NCBI GenBank assembly: GCA_037146835.1 | Contig: JBAWWI010000085.1 | Location: 1-9,179, forward strand | Source of the DNA: IMCC26256 sp037146835 | GTDB lineage: Bacteria; Actinomycetota; Acidimicrobiia; IMCC26256 | Length of the DNA stretch: 9,179 bases | Direction: 5' to 3' | Part shown: piece by piece, positions 1-6,197 of the stretch | How the letters are laid out: the number at the start of each line of letters is the position of its first letter | Position numbering within the stretch: position 1 is the first letter of the stretch | Position numbers and translations under genes: made by a program | The notes under the pieces: model-generated | Seen by the model: only the letters and a program-made list of their open reading frames with translations | Databases searched by the model: none | What the model was told of the DNA's origin: nothing

Positions 1-340
1 AGATGCGGCTGGCAAGATTTCGCGCGGGGTCGGAGGTGCGCTCGAGCCGAGATGGGCGTGGCGAGCACCTCCTGACACGTAACGGATAAGACCGGTGACC
101 GAATTCACACGCTCAGCCGCGACTCCCGAGCAAGCATCACCGCGGCGCGACTCCCCCTGCCTTTCGTGGCCGTGCAGATGACAAACAGGGCAATTAGACC
201 GTTATAGGAACTCCTAAATGCAGGGGCGCCCGTGCTCTCATCTCTCTAGCAACTCGGGCCGAAGCGCCCTAGACGTGCGGTCGAGCATATGTGTCACGCA
301 CAACCCGCTCTCGCCAAGCTATGCGGCATACGCTGATGGG

Positions 341-350
341 GTTGATCAAC
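341..350. promoter_or_regulatory. Perfect palindrome GTTGATCAAC upstream of VIT gene
   Basis: GTTGATCAAC is a perfect 10-bp palindrome whose last base lies 47 bases before the ATG of the VIT-family transporter, a usual place for an operator. It does not match the Fur or IdeR/DtxR consensus sequences I know. It could be a repressor site or chance; nothing else supports it. Confidence 0.2.
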
Positions 351-382
351 ACGCAGAACTGGTCACACCATTCCCCTAATAC

Positions 383-389
383 TTGAGGA
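383..389 (+). promoter_or_regulatory. Ribosome binding site of VIT gene, decides the start
   Basis: TTGAGGA ends 8 bases before ATG 398. A TTG at 383 in the same frame could be read as an earlier start, but it overlaps this Shine-Dalgarno sequence and has no good site of its own upstream, so ATG 398 is preferred. Confidence 0.6.
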
Positions 390-397
390 CTGAAATC

Positions 398-1117
398 ATG
401 GCAGGACGAACCGTTAGCCACCGCGAGACTCACCGACACGAACGCGTTGGTTGGTTGAGGGCCGGAGTACTCGGCGCTAATGATGGAATCGTCTCTACAA
501 CCAGCCTCATGATCGGTGTGGCGGCAAGCAACGCCTCACGTGGTGCGATTCTTGTTGCCGGTATCGCTGGGGTTGTCGCCGGCGCAGCATCAATGGCTCT
601 CGGAGAGTACGTATCGGTTAGCAGCCAACGCGATACCGAACGTGCTGACATCGCTCGCGAGACACTCGAGCTCGAGGCAAGCCCGGAGCACGAACTAGAG
701 GAACTGACCGAGATCTACGTGGCCCGCGGTGTTTCGCGCGCATCGGCAGAGGATGTCGCTACCCAGTTAATGGCTGCCGATGCAATCGGAGCCCACCTGC
801 GCGATGAACTCGGGATCTTCGAGCACACGCGTGCTCGACCAACCCAGGCCTCAGTCGTATCAGCATTGGCCTTCGCAGTTGGTTCAGGAATTCCAGTTGC
901 GGTGATGGCACTCTTCGGCGCCAACGCAAGCGCCTCTGCCCGCATCATTACGAGTGCGATCGTTGCATTAGTAATGCTCGTCGCTCTTGGAGCACTAGGA
1001 GCGAAACTCGGGGGCGCAAAGCCAACGAGAGCGGCTACTCGCGTCGTGGTTGGTGGAGCGATAGCTATGGCCGCATCTGCGTTGGTCGGGAGCCTGCTTG
1101 GAACTGCAGTTGCTTAA
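398..1117 (+). CDS. VIT1/CCC1 family Fe2+/Mn2+ transporter
   Basis: Membrane protein of 239 residues in the VIT1/CCC1 family, which moves Fe2+ or Mn2+ out of the cytosol; in bacteria the role is usually metal detoxification. Hallmarks are visible. TM1 (about 20-43) has the GANDGIVSTTSLMIGVAA signature with Asp29. TM2 (about 52-75) has AGAASMALGEYVSVSSQRD with Met66 and Glu70, the type of residues that line the ion path in the plant VIT1 structure. An acidic cytoplasmic metal-binding stretch follows (about 80-145, rich in Glu, with some His and Asp). TM3-TM5 lie near 151-175, 182-204 and 212-236, giving the usual five-helix fold and length. There is no ferritin-like fusion domain. The gene converges on map with 18 bp between the stops. 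ATG 398 is chosen from TTGAGGA at 383-389. Iron versus manganese cannot be decided from sequence. Confidence 0.93.
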   Translation: MAGRTVSHRETHRHERVGWLRAGVLGANDGIVSTTSLMIGVAASNASRGAILVAGIAGVVAGAASMALGEYVSVSSQRDTERADIARETLELEASPEHELEELTEIYVARGVSRASAEDVATQLMAADAIGAHLRDELGIFEHTRARPTQASVVSALAFAVGSGIPVAVMALFGANASASARIITSAIVALVMLVALGALGAKLGGAKPTRAATRVVVGGAIAMAASALVGSLLGTAVA

Positions 1118-1135
1118 GCGCACTCGTCAACAGAG

Positions 1136-2050
1136 TTAGCGGGTAAGCACCTCAGAGCCGCTCTCAGTTACAAGAATTGTGTGCTCAAACTGAGCCGTGC
1201 GGAGGCCGTCTTGCGTCACCGCAGTCCAGCCATCAGACCAAATCTTCTCTCTATGGTCACCGATTGCAATCATCGGTTCAATTGTAAAGACCATGCCAGG
1301 CTCCATCGGCATAACGAGTCGGGGTTCGAAGTAGTGGAGCACCGATGGCTCGCCGTGAAACTGTTCGCCGATACCGTGCCCAACAAATGTTCGTATTACT
1401 GAGTATCCATTAGGAGTCGCGTGGCCCTCGATGGCGCGACCAATATCGGAGAGCGGTCGGCCCGGCATTACCGCCTCGATAGCGAGCTCCAAACATTCGC
1501 GGGTGACCTCAACGAGGCGGCGTGAACCTTCATCAACATCGCCTACCAAAAATGTTGCATTTGTATCGCCGTGAACACCGTCGATATATGCAGTCACATC
1601 AATATTGAGAATGTCCCCATTCTCCAACGCCCGATCATCTGGGATCCCGTGGCAGATCACTTCATTTACCGAGGTACACACACTCTTTGGGTATCCGCGG
1701 TAGTTAAGAGGACTCGGGTATGCGTTTCGGGAGATGGTTGCTTCATGAACAGCAATATCAATCTCATCAGTAGTGATACCTGGGGCAACAAGCGCGCCGG
1801 CCTCTCTAAGAATCTCGGCTGCGATACTGCAGGCACCTCGCATGCGCTCAATTACATCTGAAGACTTCACCGCGCCCTCCCTAATCGGTGGAGGATTTCC
1901 GGTCTCGGCATACGGCGGACGGGCAATAAGCGGAGGGACGCTCCTCATCGGGGAGACAACACCTGGCGAGAGCAGTTTCTCTATCGGTTTATGGCAGCGC
2001 TTGTACTTCTCGCCGCTTCCGCACCAGCAGGGATCATTTGACTTCAGCAC
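1136..2050 (-). CDS. map: Type I methionine aminopeptidase (MetAP 1c-like) with N-terminal SEC-C zinc motif
   Basis: Removes the initiator methionine from nascent proteins in the cytosol. The predicted 304-residue protein starts with a SEC-C motif, CxC-x8-CH at Cys8, Cys10, Cys19 and His20, a zinc-binding element also found at the SecA C-terminus. A proline-rich linker follows (PGVVSPMRSVPP and RPPY, about 30-47), as in actinobacterial MetAP 1c. The pita-bread peptidase domain fills the rest. All five metal ligands are present: Asp151 (NIDVT), Asp162 (HGDTNATF), His225 (GHGIG), Glu258 (FTIEP) and Glu289 (QFEHT), with the substrate-pocket His134 (ICHGIP). The frame is open up to a TTG at 2125, but GTG 2050 is preferred: GGAG sits 5 bases upstream, and SEC-C then begins right at the N-terminus, as in other SEC-C MetAPs. 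The second copy of this type in actinobacteria is often called mapB. It is divergent from the kinase gene. Confidence 0.93.
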   Translation of the reverse strand: MLKSNDPCWCGSGEKYKRCHKPIEKLLSPGVVSPMRSVPPLIARPPYAETGNPPPIREGAVKSSDVIERMRGACSIAAEILREAGALVAPGITTDEIDIAVHEATISRNAYPSPLNYRGYPKSVCTSVNEVICHGIPDDRALENGDILNIDVTAYIDGVHGDTNATFLVGDVDEGSRRLVEVTRECLELAIEAVMPGRPLSDIGRAIEGHATPNGYSVIRTFVGHGIGEQFHGEPSVLHYFEPRLVMPMEPGMVFTIEPMIAIGDHREKIWSDGWTAVTQDGLRTAQFEHTILVTESGSEVLTR

Positions 2051-2055
2051 CACAA

Positions 2056-2059
2056 CTCC
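2056..2059 (-). promoter_or_regulatory. Ribosome binding site of map (GGAG), decides the start
   Basis: On the minus strand GGAG lies 5 bases before GTG 2050. No comparable site precedes the far upstream TTG at 2125, so the short form, without 25 extra unconserved residues, is favoured. An adjacent GTG at 2053 is too close to this site. Confidence 0.5.
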
Positions 2060-2084
2060 GTCTTTTGCATCTGAGGTCACAGCG

Positions 2085-2103
2085 TAGGGCGTTTGCGCCC
2101 CTA
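2085..2103. promoter_or_regulatory. GC-rich hairpin/dyad between divergent map and kinase starts
   Basis: GGGCG-TTTG-CGCCC at 2087-2100 is a perfect 5-bp stem with a 4-base loop. It is extended by two more pairs (TA with TA, 2085-2086 with 2102-2103) across one bulged C at 2101. It lies 15 bases before ATG 2116 of the kinase and about 37 bases before GTG 2050 of map. It could be an operator shared by both promoters or a 5'-UTR hairpin that limits access to the kinase start. No T-tract follows, so it is not a convincing terminator. If the kinase or map used the longer upstream start, this would be coding sequence. Confidence 0.35.
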
Positions 2104-2115
2104 GGCTCGGGTGCA

Positions 2116-3543
2116 ATGACAACAATTCGCGCCGCCGATCTGCGGCTCACGCTGCCTCAGCCGGCTCCACGAATCCACGTGGATCCAGAGATTGAAGAAT
2201 GGCGCAGCAGCGCAGAATCAATGGAGTGCCTAACTGTCGACGCGCAGGATGCGGATCTCCGTGTCAGCAGAGTCTCTCCACTAAACGCAGATTTGATGCG
2301 TAGCGCCCCTCCGATGCTCTTGATTCTTGGGAGAGCACCGCGGCGTCCACTAATCGCAGCTGGTTACAGCGTTGAGCGAGTTGTGGTGCGTAACGGAGCT
2401 CACGGCCCGCGACTCGCCTTTCCGATTGGCAACACATCCGCAGCGCGTTACGCACTAGAGACCACACGACCAACGCGCAGTGCTATCGACTCTGCGCGCA
2501 CAGCCATTGTTCGCGCAGCGCTACGGGTTGGGTACGCTCCAGCGGATTCGGTCGTCACAATCGCTACACGTATGCCCGGTCCACCGTTTCCAATTGCGGC
2601 AGCACAGGAGTTAGGCGTAGATGCAAGCGGGGGCTGGATCGCCTGGTTCGGTGATGGCGACGACCTACAGCGCGTCGTATTCCATGCATTTCCGTATGAC
2701 AGCGATGTGCCTACAACAGTCGTGAAAATTTCACGCGTGCAGGGCAATGCTCTCGCCTTCGCTGCCGATGAACGCGGGCTTGGCCTCCTAAACAGTAAGG
2801 CCCCAAACTCTGCATCTATGGCTCCAAGAATCCTCGGGAGATTTGAGGTCGAGGGGCTCTCCGGATCTGTGGAGACTGCGGCACTTGGCGCAACGCTAAA
2901 TCTCGTGCTTGACGAAGGTGATAGCCCAAGCGCTCTGGCACACATAGAGCGAGTAGCTGATTGGTTGATCGCTATGGGCGCTGAGTCAGCTGGCTCGAGT
3001 AGCGACCTTGCACCAGAGTTGGAGCGCATCTCGCGAGATATTCTCAGCGCGTACGCAGAGTATGGAGTCTCAGATTCGCTATTAACTCCACTCCAATCTG
3101 CACCGGCAGTACTCGCCCACCGAGACCCGGGCTCTTGGAATATCGCAGTAAGCGGCGAGCAGTTCTGTGTCCTTGATTGGGAGTCCTGTGCATACCCATC
3201 GATTCCGCTGTGGGACCTTGCATATTTTCTGAGCGATGCTTATAGCGCTCTCGACGGACCAGCAGACGCCGATACAAAAGTGGATCGCATCGCAGCACTC
3301 TTCAGAGGAGAGCACCCCCGTAGCGCGGACCTAATGGGCCATCTTGCTCGCGGAGCAGCCGCAATGGGCTTGCCGAGCGAGGCAATAGGAGCAGCGGTTG
3401 TAACCGGTTGGCTTCATCACGGAAGATCGCTAGCGGCTCGTGCCGAACGCGCTTCAGGTAACGAAGTTATTGAGGGGCTAATTAATCGCGTTGCTCGGGT
3501 TTGGCTGGCTGATCCACTACTTGGCCCCGAATGGAACCCCTAA
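2116..3543 (+). CDS. APH/choline-kinase-fold phosphotransferase, substrate unknown
   Basis: A 475-residue predicted cytoplasmic protein whose C-terminal half carries the aminoglycoside-phosphotransferase/choline-kinase catalytic signature. HRDPGSWN gives the Brenner motif with His335, catalytic Asp337 and Asn342. It is followed by VLDWE, whose Asp354 should bind Mg2+, and by WDLAYFLSD. VVKIS around Lys204 may be the ATP-binding lysine. The first ~200 residues match no domain I recognise, which makes the protein longer than a simple APH kinase. It therefore probably phosphorylates a small molecule or sugar; a role in the neighbouring glycan locus is inferred only from position. Drug resistance is not supported. 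The ATG at 2116 is chosen over an in-frame TTG at 2038, which would run into map and has no clear ribosome site. The site before 2116 is also weak (GGCTCGGG). The gene ends 4 bp from the convergent GT2 gene. Confidence 0.8.
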   Translation: MTTIRAADLRLTLPQPAPRIHVDPEIEEWRSSAESMECLTVDAQDADLRVSRVSPLNADLMRSAPPMLLILGRAPRRPLIAAGYSVERVVVRNGAHGPRLAFPIGNTSAARYALETTRPTRSAIDSARTAIVRAALRVGYAPADSVVTIATRMPGPPFPIAAAQELGVDASGGWIAWFGDGDDLQRVVFHAFPYDSDVPTTVVKISRVQGNALAFAADERGLGLLNSKAPNSASMAPRILGRFEVEGLSGSVETAALGATLNLVLDEGDSPSALAHIERVADWLIAMGAESAGSSSDLAPELERISRDILSAYAEYGVSDSLLTPLQSAPAVLAHRDPGSWNIAVSGEQFCVLDWESCAYPSIPLWDLAYFLSDAYSALDGPADADTKVDRIAALFRGEHPRSADLMGHLARGAAAMGLPSEAIGAAVVTGWLHHGRSLAARAERASGNEVIEGLINRVARVWLADPLLGPEWNP

Positions 3544-3547
3544 CGGA

Positions 3548-4504
3548 TTATTGATTCCGAACACGCGTCTTAGCGATACGCGGCGATAGCGCCGCTAGTG
3601 CTGCACGGATGCGTGACCCAGCAGCCTCTCCGCTATCCCGAACTACTGCTACTAGGAACTCCCTTGCGCGAGCGTCACCCGAAATGATTGCTGCGCGAGC
3701 AAGTCGAGACCGGTAGTGGCGAAGTTGTTCCTCGATGATCATCCGCTCTGTAGCCGTCAGATCAGTTCGACTGCGCGTCTTCTCCAATACGGCCATGCTC
3801 CCCAGAGTCGCAGCAACAACATTCGCCGTTAGGGAGCCCGACCATTGCCGGTACTCAACTAATGGAGCATCGACCATCCCGGCGAGGCCACCATTGAGAA
3901 TTATTCGAATCCATAGATCCCAATCAGCGCTGATGCGAATCGACTCGTCATACCCGCCATGAGCGAGCCACACATCGCGGCGAACAGCTGGGTTGACGAT
4001 AAAACACCCGCGCACAATCGCTTCACGCTGGTCAACAGTTACAAAAGTACGGTCATCTCCAAAATAGTTACGGAGGAGTACTCCGTCCTGAGTCATTGCA
4101 TCGTCATGGGTGATGATCGCTAGGTCTGGTCGCGTCATGGCGAGCGACTCAACCGCCTCAATCCGCTGCGGATGAGCTACATCATCTGCGTCGAGCAACA
4201 GAACATAATCACCAGTAGCGGCATTTGCTCCTGTGTTTTTAGCGACACTCTCGCCACCGTTGGGCTGACGAATCAAACGAATCTTCTCTAGGTATGGAGC
4301 AAGCGCAGCATCAAGGTCGTCGGTTGATCCATCGTCTACTACCACGATCTCTAGTGGAGCAACGGTCTGTGCGAAACAGGAGTCAAGTGCGTCTCCTATG
4401 AACTCTGCTGCGTTATATACAGCTATCACTACTGAGAATGTTGGGGGATCGACCTCCTCGAGCTCCGTTGAAGCCTCTGGGACTCTATATATCCAATCAC
4501 TCAC
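3548..4504 (-). CDS. GT2 family glycosyltransferase
   Basis: A 318-residue GT-A fold enzyme expected to transfer a sugar from a nucleotide donor to a growing glycan on the cytoplasmic side. The N-terminal half shows the GT2 motifs in order: SVVIAVYNA (24-32), VVVDDGSTDD (54-63), the GGESVAKNTGA segment (83-93) and LLLDADD (102-108), whose Asp residues bind the metal and donor. ISADWDLWIRI (191-201) is the acceptor-side motif; the common form is EDWDLW, so Ala replaces the usual Glu while Asp194 is kept. The C-terminal ~90 residues are helical and unassigned; no membrane helix is evident, so it is probably soluble or peripheral. It is last in the four-gene operon. GTG 4504 is chosen because it overlaps the preceding TGA as GTGA, a sign of translational coupling, although its own ribosome site is weak. 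The sugar cannot be inferred. Confidence 0.9.
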   Translation of the reverse strand: MSDWIYRVPEASTELEEVDPPTFSVVIAVYNAAEFIGDALDSCFAQTVAPLEIVVVDDGSTDDLDAALAPYLEKIRLIRQPNGGESVAKNTGANAATGDYVLLLDADDVAHPQRIEAVESLAMTRPDLAIITHDDAMTQDGVLLRNYFGDDRTFVTVDQREAIVRGCFIVNPAVRRDVWLAHGGYDESIRISADWDLWIRIILNGGLAGMVDAPLVEYRQWSGSLTANVVAATLGSMAVLEKTRSRTDLTATERMIIEEQLRHYRSRLARAAIISGDARAREFLVAVVRDSGEAAGSRIRAALAALSPRIAKTRVRNQ

Positions 4505-5439
4505 GCAACGCGCCCTTTAAACCACGAGTCAAGGTCTGCAGAGAACTCTTTCTCATCTCTATCGAATACCTGAGCACGAGGGATCTTGTATGGGTCAGTG
4601 CGCTGCGTCACTCTGCCAAAGACTGCTCTGCACGCGAGCACATACCCCGCTTCGCGCACCGCGACTTCGCTCTCATGATCGAAGGCATCCTCGCCGCCGT
4701 AAGGGAAGGCAAACTCGACAACTGGTTTGCCTATCGCATCTGCAAGTAGCCGGCGAGACTCCACTAACTCCTGGTGACGGGCCTCTGGAGAGAGGACTGG
4801 GAGTAACGCATGCCTAATTGTGTGAGACCCGATTGTCATTCCTGGGATTCGAGAGAGCGCTAATACGCCATCTGGCCCTGCTAAACGATGACGCTCGCAG
4901 GTTGGGGCTTCACTACCGACATGCTCCGCCAGAGCATCAATTACAGGCACAATCTCCTCCGGGCGCCGGATTCGTAGCCTCCTATTCAAGGCTTTATGAG
5001 CGCGCATCCGCGCCTCAAGCGTCCGAAGATCAACACGCAGACGTTGGCCATCAATTACTACTTCAAATGGATCCTGCGGTGCGCTCTGATCCGAGAGGTC
5101 TAGGAGGAGGTGCTCTAATGAATCCCACCAGAATTCGCCATGGCCATCGAGTGCTATTCCGGTGATGAAGAAACTCGCCGGAAGCCCGGCGGCCTCCAAG
5201 ATCGGCGCGCCTACCTCTCCGTTGTCGGCGTAACCATCATCGAAAGTGATTGCGACCCGAGTGCGCTTACTTCGCGACTCTGATTTCAAGTGAATCTCGC
5301 GAAGCGGAACAACTTCACAGCGTTCCTTCAAGACCGATAATTGAGATGCAAAATTCTTAGGGCTTACAGCGAGGCCGCTTGGATCATCTCCAACTTCAGC
5401 GATCTGGTGATACATGAGTACTAGAGATTTAGATCTCAT
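4501..5439 (-). CDS. Polysaccharide deacetylase (CE4/NodB fold), apparently cytoplasmic
   Basis: A 312-residue carbohydrate esterase family 4 protein, expected to remove N- or O-acetyl groups from a sugar. The start is LVLMYHQIAE (7-15), typical of the family. TFDDGYADN (65-73) carries the catalytic base Asp67 and metal ligand Asp68. GSHTIRH (204-210) gives the metal ligands His206 and His210. FAFPYGG (243-249) is the motif 3 region in the Arg-less form familiar from PgaB/IcaB-like members. Between motifs 1 and 2 lies a ~130-residue insertion including EFWWDSLEHLLLD (102-114). There is no signal peptide or membrane anchor, so it probably acts before export, on a lipid-linked or nucleotide-linked glycan. 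The ATG lies 4 bases after the methyltransferase stop, with only a weak TTGAG site, and its stop overlaps the GT2 start. Confidence 0.92.
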   Translation of the reverse strand: MRSKSLVLMYHQIAEVGDDPSGLAVSPKNFASQLSVLKERCEVVPLREIHLKSESRSKRTRVAITFDDGYADNGEVGAPILEAAGLPASFFITGIALDGHGEFWWDSLEHLLLDLSDQSAPQDPFEVVIDGQRLRVDLRTLEARMRAHKALNRRLRIRRPEEIVPVIDALAEHVGSEAPTCERHRLAGPDGVLALSRIPGMTIGSHTIRHALLPVLSPEARHQELVESRRLLADAIGKPVVEFAFPYGGEDAFDHESEVAVREAGYVLACRAVFGRVTQRTDPYKIPRAQVFDRDEKEFSADLDSWFKGRVA

Positions 5440-5443
5440 ATTC

Positions 5444-6190
5444 TCAAGTAGGCCGTTGAACTCGGGCTGCTACGAGCATCGGATAATCCGGATCGTAGAC
5501 ATCAAAATCCTGCGGCCTCATCTCCTCTGACGAGATTCCCATTAAGAACGCTATTGAGGTAAGTACATTGCCGTAGCTCTTGACCTCGATATCAGCCCCA
5601 AGACAAGCACTCTCGAGCAGTTCTTGAAAAGCAAGCGGTGAGAACCTCGTGCGATCTGCATCTGCGGCTTCATGATCTATTTTTTGAATAAACGGTGCAG
5701 TAACGAGCAGCACTCCGCCTGGTTTGAGGGACTCATACAGGTTCTTCAATCCAATTATCGGTTGGGAGAGGTACTGGAGTGTCTGAGGAACTACTGCGCA
5801 GTCAAACTTGTCTCTTGGAAGAACATCAAGCTCGTTTAGATCCGCCACGATCGTGGCGAGCATATTTCGAGGCTCAATATCGAGAATCTCAGTATTTGAT
5901 ATGGCAGTGCCATACACGCCGCTAAATATTGGTCCCTGCACCTCGAGCACATCCCCGTGTATATCGTGCGAATGCAACTCAAAGAACCTGTTGATGTACA
6001 CGCGATCTACGGCGGTACCACGATCGCTCCCCCACCTTGAGCTAAACGGACGCGTTCTGCGCATTGAGCCCCATCTAACGGGAGCGATAATTCTTCTACC
6101 TCTGCGCCAGTTAGAGAGTCGACGCGCTTGGCGTTTCACGGGATATGGGAGTTCCCTGAGTACATCCTTGAGTCGCTCTCGCGCTGTCAT
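5444..6190 (-). CDS. Class I SAM-dependent methyltransferase of a polysaccharide locus
   Basis: A 248-residue protein with a basic N-terminus (Arg/Lys-rich, about 5-46) followed by a Rossmann-like Methyltransf_11-type domain. RWGSDRGTAVDRVYINRFF (52-70) resembles the conserved RGTPIDRYYIE segment that often precedes the SAM fold in glycan-locus methyltransferases. Motif I is VLEVQGPIFSGVYG (81-94), a degraded version of the usual Gly-rich loop. Asp104 in ILDIEP probably contacts the SAM ribose, Asp117 in ATIVADLN follows, and FDCAVVPQTLQYL (129-141) and LKPGGVLLVTAPF (155-167) are the later strands. It likely methylates a sugar or chain end in the cytoplasm; the exact acceptor is unknown. GAGGAACTT before ATG 6190 is a good ribosome site, and the gap to the upstream GT4 gene is 7 bases, so it is co-transcribed. 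Confidence 0.87.
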   Translation of the reverse strand: MTARERLKDVLRELPYPVKRQARRLSNWRRGRRIIAPVRWGSMRRTRPFSSRWGSDRGTAVDRVYINRFFELHSHDIHGDVLEVQGPIFSGVYGTAISNTEILDIEPRNMLATIVADLNELDVLPRDKFDCAVVPQTLQYLSQPIIGLKNLYESLKPGGVLLVTAPFIQKIDHEAADADRTRFSPLAFQELLESACLGADIEVKSYGNVLTSIAFLMGISSEEMRPQDFDVYDPDYPMLVAARVQRPT

Positions 6191-6197
6191 AAGTTCC

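Larger units (their letters stand above)
1..397. other. Left-edge intergenic region, no supportable gene
   Basis: All three forward frames open at the left edge stop within the first 90 bases (stops at 73-75, 80-82 and 87-89), so at most a short gene tail enters the window, and its frame cannot be chosen. The first ~180 bases look more GC-rich than the rest. I see no tRNA-like cloverleaf, CRISPR repeat, riboswitch core that I recognise, or T-tract terminator. What is present are short dyads: TAGGA-AC-TCCTA at 205-216, GCAGGGGCGCCCGTGC at 220-235 (one mismatched pair) and the perfect 10-bp palindrome at 341-350. A poor promoter candidate is ATGACA at 178-183 with TATAGG at 203-208 (19-bp spacer). 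Most of this stretch is unexplained. Confidence 0.6.

Noticed and set aside
1..89. Possible C-terminal tail of a gene entering from the left edge
   Set aside because: All three forward frames are open from the edge and stop within 90 bases; none shows a recognisable sequence, so no frame can be preferred. The minus-strand frames give no supported start either.
1112..1148. Terminator between the convergent VIT and map genes
   Set aside because: Only GCTTA/TAAGC arms with a 27-base loop and no T-tract; too weak to call.
2448..3029. Long open frame of 193 codons antisense to the kinase
   Set aside because: It mirrors the kinase reading frame in a moderately GC-rich gene, has low-complexity Arg/Ser/Ala composition and no recognisable motif; the plus-strand frame has clear kinase motifs.
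2116..3543. Aminoglycoside-resistance gene
   Set aside because: The fold signature is shared by many small-molecule kinases; the long unassigned N-terminus and the glycan context do not support a resistance enzyme.
3544..3559. Bidirectional terminator at the kinase/GT2 junction (CGGA...TCCG)
   Set aside because: Four-base arms around an 8-base loop with no T-tract; the 4-bp intergenic gap leaves no real terminator.
4075..4084. Perfect palindrome GGAGTACTCC
   Set aside because: It lies inside the GT2 coding region, far from any start, and is fully explained by codons.
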